A DNA stretch of 20,158 bases from DATNFP01 sp035606335 (GTDB lineage: Bacteria > Bacteroidota > Bacteroidia > Chitinophagales > Chitinophagaceae). Of the stretch, positions 15,611-20,158 are shown in pieces. The stretch spans positions 1-20,158 of the forward strand of contig DATNFP010000005.1 in assembly GCA_035606335.1 (NCBI GenBank). Direction: 5' to 3'. How positions within the stretch are numbered: position 1 is the first letter of the stretch; each line of letters opens with the position of its first letter. A program made the translations under genes and the position numbers. The notes under the pieces were generated by a model that was not told where the DNA came from, ran no database searches, and saw only the letters and a list, made by a program, of their open reading frames with translations.

Positions 15611-16182
15611 TGCCTAAAATAAATAATAACTCTTTTCTGAGGATATTATCCCCGCTAGTTGCTATTTTTTCTCTCGTAGCCGCTATATTAGCGTTAGTCC
15701 AAAAAAACAATTTCGAGAATAAAAACACAGTTTTAACCTTAACTATTGGTATAATCAGCGCATTTTTAGGGCTGTTGCTTGGATATTTATTTCTTAAAGT
15801 GTATAAAAAAAGACCTTTATCAAAAGTCTTTATTGCACATACGTCTGATGACAAGGAACAAGCTGAAATAATAATTAGGAATTTATTGAAACATAAAATA
15901 AAAGTTATTGATGAGGATGAAATAACAATTATTGGTGAAGACGTAACGGAAAGATATAAATTAATTCTAAAGGACTTAGATTACGTTTTGTTATTATATT
16001 CAAAATCATCCATAAGTGATATATACTTTAATGAAATTGCAAAATTATCAAAATCAAAAAAAATTATACCCATAGTAATGGATGAAGGAATTCAAATACC
16101 TCAAAGCATATCGAAATTCCCATCGTTTAAAAACTCAAAGAATGGAATTGATGAGTTGGCTAAAAAACTTGTTACCTCTTAG
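15610..16182 (+). CDS. Membrane-anchored TIR-domain protein
   Basis: This 190-residue protein has two membrane helices (about 11-31 and 41-63) with a short outside loop, then a cytoplasmic TIR domain (about 71-190). The TIR call rests on KVFIAHTSDDKEQAE (72-86, the first strand and box 1), DEDEITIIGEDVTERY (101-116, BB-loop region), DYVLLLYSKSS (124-134) and the helix SDIYFNEIAKL, where Glu142 falls at the position of the catalytic glutamate of NAD-cleaving TIR enzymes. Bacterial TIR proteins commonly consume NAD+ or make cyclic ADP-ribose signals in anti-phage immunity (Thoeris, TIR-STING, Pycsar), but none of those partner genes is here. The one-base overlap with the four-helix gene indicates a coupled pair. 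NADase activity is inference from Glu142 only. Confidence 0.88.
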   Translation: MPKINNNSFLRILSPLVAIFSLVAAILALVQKNNFENKNTVLTLTIGIISAFLGLLLGYLFLKVYKKRPLSKVFIAHTSDDKEQAEIIIRNLLKHKIKVIDEDEITIIGEDVTERYKLILKDLDYVLLLYSKSSISDIYFNEIAKLSKSKKIIPIVMDEGIQIPQSISKFPSFKNSKNGIDELAKKLVTS

Positions 16183-16203
16183 ATATGATTAATGCCCCCA
16201 CTG

Positions 16204-16240
16204 GTTTAAGTCTTCTGGTCTTCTGCAAGTAGACTTAAAC
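16204..16240. repeat. Perfect 10-bp inverted repeat after the TIR gene
   Basis: GTTTAAGTCT (16204-16213) and AGACTTAAAC (16231-16240) are exact reverse complements around a 17-base spacer that contains part of a direct repeat TCTTCTG. It lies between the convergent TIR and six-helix genes. Neither strand has a T tract after the stem, so it is not a standard terminator; a protein-binding site or an edge of inserted DNA are alternatives. Confidence 0.6.
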
Positions 16241-16300
16241 TATCAATAATAAGCAGGACTTAGTCCGGCAAAACAAATTCTGCAACCGGATGGTAGTGTC

Positions 16301-16882
16301 TCAGTTTTGATTTTTTGAACGTTGACCTTTTTTCATGAAAAAATAAGCACCCGTTATTATTGCGTCCAATATAAGCAGTGATACAAAAACAGTTGGTGAA
16401 AAATAGTTTCTAAAACAAAAAACAATTATTAAAAATATCCATCCTGCATAACCAAGATATTGCCACCAATTTTTCCTTTTACGCAATATTTCAATCCATA
16501 CAATTGTTGCCACTAAAGGCAAAATGAGTATGTCACGAATTCGTTCCAAAAAACTGTTACTACGTAAATGATATAATTCTATCGAATCTATTGCCAGGAA
16601 AGCAGAAAAAATAATTAACCATGAAATAAAAAAATATTTGGTGTAATCACGCTTTCTATATTGCAAATCATCATCTGCGCTTGTATTGTTGCGATTTTCC
16701 CCACTTACCCAGAGAAAAAGAATTGAAATTTCTATCATCATCAAATCACGTATCAAGTGATTAGTATAATGTCGGACCTGGCGCGTTAAATAAATGTGCC
16801 CCAGGATAAATTCTAAAATAACTGCAATAAGTGTAAGCAGTAAAATAACGAAAACATACTTACCCTTACGTCCATTGCTCAT
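16301..16882 (-). CDS. Six-helix membrane protein of unknown function
   Basis: I do not recognise a family. The 193-residue protein has about six hydrophobic segments (near residues 8-28, 43-60, 84-103, 117-135, 143-160 and 165-185). A hydrophilic loop at about 61-82 contains ENRNNTSADDDLQYRKRD, and the C-terminal tail is basic (MKKGQRSKNQN). Start at 16882 gives a basic N-terminus before the first helix, as expected for an inner-membrane protein. It is convergent with the TIR gene and, like it, AT-rich. The upstream side faces the repeat-bearing intergenic region. It may belong to the same accessory region, but opposite orientation means it is not in the TIR transcript. Confidence 0.75.
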   Translation of the reverse strand: MSNGRKGKYVFVILLLTLIAVILEFILGHIYLTRQVRHYTNHLIRDLMMIEISILFLWVSGENRNNTSADDDLQYRKRDYTKYFFISWLIIFSAFLAIDSIELYHLRSNSFLERIRDILILPLVATIVWIEILRKRKNWWQYLGYAGWIFLIIVFCFRNYFSPTVFVSLLILDAIITGAYFFMKKGQRSKNQN

Positions 16883-16925
16883 AATATAAAGATAAAAAAA
16901 GCCGCGATTTGCCCCCTACTCTATG

Positions 16926-16992
16926 TTGTCATTCAGAGCGCAGCAGCTAGGGCTTAAGTATAGCGCGAAGCGAAGAATCTCCTTAATCAAGG
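16926..16992 (+). repeat. Dispersed TTGTCATTC...GAAGAATCTCC repeat, copy A
   Basis: This copy reads TTGTCATTCAGAGCG, then a variable middle, then AGCGCGAAGCGAAGAATCTCC and TTAATCAAGG. It lies upstream of the six-helix membrane gene. The same core occurs five more times in the window, all in the same orientation and all between genes. Such CATTC-GAAGAATCTC elements are common as short intergenic repeats in Bacteroidetes. Confidence 0.8.
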
Positions 16993-17109
16993 ACGCAATC
17001 AAGTCCATTTTACTCTCTTCGGCCTCATAAAAATGGCGTTAAGAAAAATGCCGTAACTGAGCGTCCGCAAAAAACTATCCCTGGATTTAGACAGCAGCCC
17101 AATAGCAAC

Positions 17110-17174
17110 TTGTCATTCAGAGCGTAGCAGCCAGGATTCAAGCATGGCGCGAAGCGAAGAATCTCCTTAATCAA
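17110..17174 (+). repeat. Dispersed TTGTCATTC...GAAGAATCTCC repeat, copy B
   Basis: This is one of the most intact copies: TTGTCATTCAGAGCGTAGCA, then CCAGGATTCAAGCATGG, then CGCGAAGCGAAGAATCTCC and TTAATCAA. It ends one base before the stop codon (17176-17178) of the convergently read DUF1801 gene, so it may form the 3' end of that transcript. Confidence 0.8.
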
Positions 17175-17175
17175 T

Positions 17176-17604
17176 TCAGGCATCCCGCTTCCACCCCACC
17201 TCTATCATTCCCTTCAAAACTTTCAGATCAATATCGGCCAGCTTATTTACATACAGGCAGCCCATAGCCGGTTTACACTTACCCAGCTTTTCTATTGCAG
17301 CAGCATGTTCATCAATATTACTGCCAAAGTACAACGACAGGTTCGCCTTACGCGGCGCGAAGCCTATCCGCATCCAGTCGGCTTCGCGGCCGGTTAAGGG
17401 GCTTTTGTGTCTTCTCATACCAAAACCTACAAAGGAGTTGTTCCACAATACCGGCTCTTCCTTGCTGGCTTTCTTCATCATTTCCAGCAGCACAAAACTG
17501 TCTTTGCGCTTTTGCTCAGGAGTAATGCTATTGAGAAAATCCTCTACACTTGCAGTAGATGGTTTTATCTTGTTATCAGCCAGTTTTGATTTCTTTTCAG
17601 CCAT
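17176..17604 (-). CDS. DUF1801 domain protein
   Basis: This 142-residue cytoplasmic protein matches the DUF1801 (YdhG-like) pattern: a Lys-rich N-terminus, then SVEDFLNSITPEQKRKDS (about 19-36), LLEMMKKASKEEPVLWNNSFVGFG (39-62), the conserved hydrophobic strands around WMRIGFAPRKANLSLYF (76-92), and a C-terminal CLYVNKLADIDLKVLKGMI segment typical of the family. Members are small single-domain proteins of unknown biochemical role, often carried as stand-alone genes. Here it is monocistronic, with the repeat copy B abutting its stop and a divergent gene 100 bases away on the other side. There is no sign of truncation. The family call is firm; no function can be given. Confidence 0.88.
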   Translation of the reverse strand: MAEKKSKLADNKIKPSTASVEDFLNSITPEQKRKDSFVLLEMMKKASKEEPVLWNNSFVGFGMRRHKSPLTGREADWMRIGFAPRKANLSLYFGSNIDEHAAAIEKLGKCKPAMGCLYVNKLADIDLKVLKGMIEVGWKRDA

Positions 17605-17677
17605 TTTAAAATATTTGTCTGTAGAAAATTACCATTTTGCTAACTCAAATTACATGGCTTCCTCATAATATTGATGA

Positions 17678-17685
17678 TAAATTTG
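17678..17685 (+). promoter_or_regulatory. Bacteroidetes-type -7 box before the DUF6624-like gene
   Basis: TAAATTTG is an exact TAnnTTTG match 19 bases before the ATG at 17705, in the 100-base divergent gap with the DUF1801 gene. No convincing -33 TTTG was seen. Confidence 0.5.
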
Positions 17686-17704
17686 ATATCCAATACCTCA
17701 CAAA

Positions 17705-18424
17705 ATGGTGGATACTCTCATTGGTCACATTAGCCGTGTACGGTACTTGCTAGTAGCATTCTTTGCGTGTGCATCATACACATGCGCTGCTCAGAAAAAA
17801 GTGAATGAGATCGATCATATACTTAAAAAGAAACTCGACAGCATTGCAATAGCAGACCAACAATACCGTCTCATTGCAAACAATTTAACGAGTGCCTCAT
17901 CAGATAGTTTAGCCAAAGTATATCATGTCTCTCCCGACAGCATATACGACTATCTTATGGCTATCCAGGCGAAAGATGACAGTGCCGATCTTCTTATTGT
18001 AGAAAACATTATTAAAGAACATGGATACCCGGGAAGATCACTTGTTGGAACTCCCACAAACGAAGCGGCATTTTATGTCATTCAACATTCCCCTAAAATA
18101 AAAGAATATTTACCGCTCTTGCAAAGCGCAGCCCAGGCCGGAGAACTGTCGGCAACATTGGTTGCAATGATGGAAGATAGGCTGCTTGTTCAGGAGCGGA
18201 AAGAGCAGGTTTATGGCACCCAGTTATGGGGTAACCCGGTAAAGGATTCAGCAACCGGCATTACCAAACCGGAATATTATTTCGATCCCATCCTTGATCC
18301 AGAGAATGTAAATAAACGCCGCATCAAAGCCGGCTTCACCACAACTATCGAACAATACGCTAAGGAGATGGGCATACCCTATCGTATAAAAACTCCCTGG
18401 TGGTGGAACGATCAAAAACAATAA
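17705..18424 (+). CDS. Secreted DUF6624-like protein
   Basis: This 239-residue protein has a signal peptide (hydrophobic run YLLVAFFACASYTCAAQ, cut near residue 29), so it is probably periplasmic. Two features place it near the DUF6624 family: QVYGTQLWGN in the middle of the mature protein, and the C-terminal FDPILDPENVNKRRIKAGF followed by TTIEQYAKEMG. Family members share the pattern YGTQ...I.D.ENV..RR...GL..L..Y. The part between the signal peptide and that region (about 30-150) is helical and includes VVIQHSPK-like sequence where family members carry a conserved HxP-type motif (here IQHSPKIKEYLPLL). The family has no established function. It is preceded by its own -7 box and appears monocistronic. 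Confidence 0.78.
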   Translation: MVDTLIGHISRVRYLLVAFFACASYTCAAQKKVNEIDHILKKKLDSIAIADQQYRLIANNLTSASSDSLAKVYHVSPDSIYDYLMAIQAKDDSADLLIVENIIKEHGYPGRSLVGTPTNEAAFYVIQHSPKIKEYLPLLQSAAQAGELSATLVAMMEDRLLVQERKEQVYGTQLWGNPVKDSATGITKPEYYFDPILDPENVNKRRIKAGFTTTIEQYAKEMGIPYRIKTPWWWNDQKQ

Positions 18425-18449
18425 AACACATTATAAGGTGTATGCGTCA

Positions 18450-18959
18450 TTATGGATGCGCATTTACCCTCCTGCCTTTGAAATACGTAATGTTTGGGTC
18501 CGAGCACATTTCGTGGAAGCGGGCATAAAAGAAGCTATCTTCCTTTAGTGATATGAGCAAATTAGTTTTATTATTATTACTGTCGTCTAAAGTATAACCA
18601 CCGGATATTTCTTCTAACATAGTTGGATCTCCTGAATTAATAGGTATTTCAGGATGACTGGAACTATATTTGATTTCACTTTGATTAAGGTGAAACACAT
18701 AAACGTACATTCGGACGACGGAATCAGAGTCAGGAGCTGGACAGAGTATGCTGGGCAGGCTAGTACCATAACTATATTGATAGGCCATACCATAAAATGT
18801 ATCAGTATAAGGAACGAATTTACTTTGCGAAGAATCAGGGCCTTTAGTAACGCTATGAATTGTTGCCTTACTAGGTGATGTGTTTGTGCCATTTTTTTCG
18901 CAGGCAGTGTACAATATAATCGGCAACGCAAGTACAAATATTGCTTTTAGGCTTTTCAT
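18450..18959 (-). CDS. Putative lipoprotein of unknown function
   Basis: This 169-residue protein begins MKSLKAIFVLALPIILYTACEKNG: a basic start, a hydrophobic core, and a lipobox-like YTAC with Cys20 as the predicted lipid-bearing residue. The mature part is Ser/Thr- and Tyr-rich, as in many Bacteroidetes surface lipoproteins, with no motif I recognise (CSDPNITYFKGRRVNAHP forms the C-terminus). It is convergent with the DUF6624-like gene, 25 bases apart, and no terminator hairpin is obvious in that gap. The reading frame overlaps a second, longer open frame on the same strand, but only this one has a signal sequence. Orphan function. Confidence 0.75.
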   Translation of the reverse strand: MKSLKAIFVLALPIILYTACEKNGTNTSPSKATIHSVTKGPDSSQSKFVPYTDTFYGMAYQYSYGTSLPSILCPAPDSDSVVRMYVYVFHLNQSEIKYSSSHPEIPINSGDPTMLEEISGGYTLDDSNNNKTNLLISLKEDSFFYARFHEMCSDPNITYFKGRRVNAHP

Positions 18960-19044
18960 AGGATTTTATTTATAAGAACAAACGCTTGTTATATAAATTT
19001 ATTGTTCTATGACAATGAAAACAATGCAAATCATATCAAAAACA

Positions 19045-19092
19045 TTGTCATTCTGAATGAGCAGCTTAGCTTTTGAGCATAGCGCGAAAAAA
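19045..19092 (+). repeat. Dispersed repeat, copy C1 (truncated)
   Basis: This copy has TTGTCATTCTGAATGAGCAG, the variable middle and GAGCATAGCGCGAAAAAA, but lacks the GAAGAATCTCC end. Copy C2 begins two bases later, so C1 looks like a repeat interrupted or deleted at its 3' side. Confidence 0.7.
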
Positions 19093-19094
19093 TA

Positions 19095-19175
19095 TTGTCA
19101 TTCAAAATGAAGCGGCTAAGCCATTGTGCATAGCGCGAAATGAAGAATCTCCTAAATCAAGGCAAATAAGTTTAA
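19095..19175 (+). repeat. Dispersed repeat, copy C2 with extended tail
   Basis: It begins TTGTCATTCAAAATGAAGCG, continues through GCATAGCGCGAAATGAAGAATCTCC and TAAATCAAGG, and carries the tail CAAATAAGTTTAA that is also present in copy D. It lies directly behind truncated copy C1. Confidence 0.8.
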
Positions 19176-19273
19176 CGAGGATGCAAATGCCTCGGGGTTC
19201 ATTGTTGTTATCTTTTCCACCCTCCTATTTCATCAGTAAGTAAATTTGTAAAGGTGACGCTTTTTCTCCGGCG

Positions 19274-19353
19274 TTGTCATTCAGAGCGTAGCAGCCAGGG
19301 TTCAAGCATAGCGCGAAGCGAAGAATCTCCTTAATCAAGGCAAATAAGTTTAA
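19274..19353 (+). repeat. Dispersed repeat, copy D with extended tail
   Basis: This copy is nearly identical to copy B across the core and adds the tail CAAGGCAAATAAGTTTAA, matching C2. The repeat unit is therefore about 80 bases when complete. Confidence 0.8.
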
Positions 19354-19598
19354 GGACGATACACACGATACAAAAGTTCTTTGAAAAAATGATAGCTCAA
19401 CCAGTATGAATATTCACGCTCTCTTTCCGTTTCTCCGCTCTATCGCTGGGGCATTGTGCGGTGAAAATGGGGCATAAATGGGTAATAATTCGCCTGTTGA
19501 ATTATTTACATAACTATTGCTAATAAAGCATTTCAGCAGGTCAAGGCGCACCCCAATTCCCCAAACCAATATTTTTCATCCAATGGGAAAAATGAAAA
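19354..19598. other. Gene-poor spacer between repeat copies
   Basis: I see no gene here. The stretch carries a short near-repeat (GGGGCATTGTG at about 19449 and GGGGCATAAAT at about 19470). A stop-free frame of 53 codons runs on the minus strand (19417-19575) without an ATG or recognisable sequence. It may be decayed DNA. Confidence 0.4.
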
Positions 19599-19677
19599 TT
19601 GTCACTCTGAACGAAACATCCGGATTTTGTGTGCAGGCCGTGCAGTGAAGAGTCTCACTAACTAAGGGCAAGTTTAA
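19599..19677 (+). repeat. Dispersed repeat, copy E (divergent)
   Basis: It keeps the two ends of the unit (TTGTCACTCTGAACG at the front; GTGAAGAGTCTCACTAACTAAGGGCAAGTTTAA at the back, split here only for description) but the middle has diverged (CATCCGGATTTTGTGTGCAG). It is the oldest-looking copy and lies 52 bases before the two-helix gene. Confidence 0.6.
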
Positions 19678-19729
19678 GTGTATACCGAATTTAATTATAT
19701 TGCATCTGTTTAAATAATACAAAGAAACA

Positions 19730-19918
19730 ATGAAACAATTCAGGAAATATTTACTACCCATTGGCCTTCTTTGCTTGAGTACATCTCTAATTCTCCAGCT
19801 CATTCTGAAGGCAGCTAATATCCACGAAAATGAAAACCTTTCTCATTTTGTAGTAGGTTTTCTACTCGGTTTGTCTTTGGTCTTTATATTGTTTTCCAGG
19901 CTTAGGCCCATCCGCTAA
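19730..19918 (+). CDS. Small two-helix membrane protein
   Basis: This 62-residue protein has two hydrophobic segments (about residues 7-27 and 40-57) joined by a short polar loop (KAANIHENENLSHF), a basic N-terminus (MKQFRKY) and a basic C-terminus (RLRPIR). That arrangement puts both ends in the cytoplasm. I do not recognise a family; short proteins of this kind are common in Bacteroidetes. It lies between the last repeat copy and the lepB promoter. The ATG at 19730 is the only start that keeps the first helix complete. Confidence 0.65.
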   Translation: MKQFRKYLLPIGLLCLSTSLILQLILKAANIHENENLSHFVVGFLLGLSLVFILFSRLRPIR

Positions 19919-19979
19919 GTTTATCAGTTTCATTTGTTAAATATTTCTCCCACGCTAATAAATTATTAGCTAAGCTTAT

Positions 19980-19987
19980 TACTTTTG
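19980..19987 (+). promoter_or_regulatory. Bacteroidetes-type -7 box before lepB
   Basis: TACTTTTG is an exact TAnnTTTG match 19 bases before the ATG at 20007. It indicates that lepB has its own promoter rather than being read through from the small membrane gene. Confidence 0.5.
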
Positions 19988-20006
19988 GCCAACCACATAT
20001 CTCTAC

Positions 20007-20158
20007 ATGGCATCCCCCGAAAAAAAAGACGTTGCTAACGCAAACAATAAAAAGAAGAAAAAAAAGCCGGTATGGCGCGAGTGGCTCGATGCCGCTCTGT
20101 TTGCTATAGTAGCCGCTACCCTCATCCGTACATTCCTTTTCGAGGCTTATACGATACC
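20007..20158 (+). CDS. lepB: Signal peptidase I, N-terminal part (cut by window edge)
   Basis: Signal peptidase I removes Sec signal peptides at the outer face of the inner membrane. Only 50 codons are present. They read as a Lys-rich cytoplasmic tail (residues 15-20 are all Lys), then PVWREWLDAALFAIVAAT and LIRTFLFEAYTI, which is the characteristic membrane anchor of Bacteroidetes LepB just before the catalytic Ser segment (P-S-x-S-M), which would follow immediately outside the window. Gene identity is strongly suggested by this anchor alone, but the catalytic residues cannot be checked. Confidence 0.85.
   Translation, partial: MASPEKKDVANANNKKKKKKPVWREWLDAALFAIVAATLIRTFLFEAYTI

Noticed and set aside
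15610..16182. The TIR gene as ThsB of a standard Thoeris system
   Set aside because: No ThsA-type gene (SIR2/SLOG or membrane-macro) is adjacent; the partner is an unrecognised four-helix protein.
18614..18937. Longer-looking second minus-strand frame overlapping the lipoprotein gene
   Set aside because: It lacks a signal sequence and family-like pattern; the frame at 18450-18959 has a proper lipoprotein signal and a complete start.
19376..19388. GTTCTTTGAAAAA, resembling a boxA-like or rRNA leader motif
   Set aside because: No rRNA or tRNA sequence follows, and the match is short and AT-rich.
19417..19575. Minus-strand stop-free frame of 53 codons between repeat copies D and E
   Set aside because: It has no ATG, only weak alternative starts, no recognisable motif, and lies in decayed repeat-bearing DNA.
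16926..19677. The regularly recurring repeats as a CRISPR array
   Set aside because: Spacing is irregular (from 2 bases to about 1.9 kb), genes lie between copies, units are about 80 bases, and no cas gene is present.

Overview
The window looks like chromosomal DNA of a Bacteroidetes bacterium, most likely of the Chitinophagaceae type. This rests on protein resemblance (the three-domain MMPL/acyltransferase/methyltransferase fusion, the YbiT-like ABC-F protein, the long-form tryptophan 2,3-dioxygenase, an AUG-proximal TAnnTTTG box before several genes, and few Shine-Dalgarno sequences) and on AT-rich DNA. It is inference from reading, with no database search behind it.

Positions 1-2104 hold minus-strand housekeeping genes: the N-terminal part of the RecG helicase (cut by the window edge), ExbD and ExbB (proton-driven energisers of TonB-type transport), then a SlyD-like prolyl isomerase behind its own terminator. 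Positions 2191-8284 run on the plus strand: a secreted NamZ/DUF1343 muramidase, the large three-domain lipid exporter/acyltransferase/methyltransferase, and two small paralogous secreted LTxxQ-type proteins, each followed by a hairpin terminator. Positions 8337-12262 return to the minus strand: a class I methyltransferase, tryptophan 2,3-dioxygenase, and an ABC ATPase plus ABC-2 permease, closely packed and possibly co-transcribed. A DUF4375-like gene is divergent from the methyltransferase, and an ABC-F translation factor follows.

Positions 14880-16300 are the accessory part. A low-GC plus-strand cassette encodes a 44-residue lysine-rich peptide, a four-helix membrane protein, and a membrane-anchored TIR-domain protein; the last two overlap by one base. 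This is the best candidate here for an undescribed (possibly anti-phage) system. A convergent six-helix membrane protein lies beside it.

Positions 16883-20158 hold small genes (DUF1801, a DUF6624-like secreted protein, a lipoprotein, a two-helix membrane protein) separated by gene-poor DNA with six same-orientation copies of a TTGTCATTC...GAAGAATCTCC dispersed repeat. The window ends in the first 50 codons of signal peptidase I (lepB).

No rRNA, tRNA, CRISPR array, transposase or integrase was recognised.
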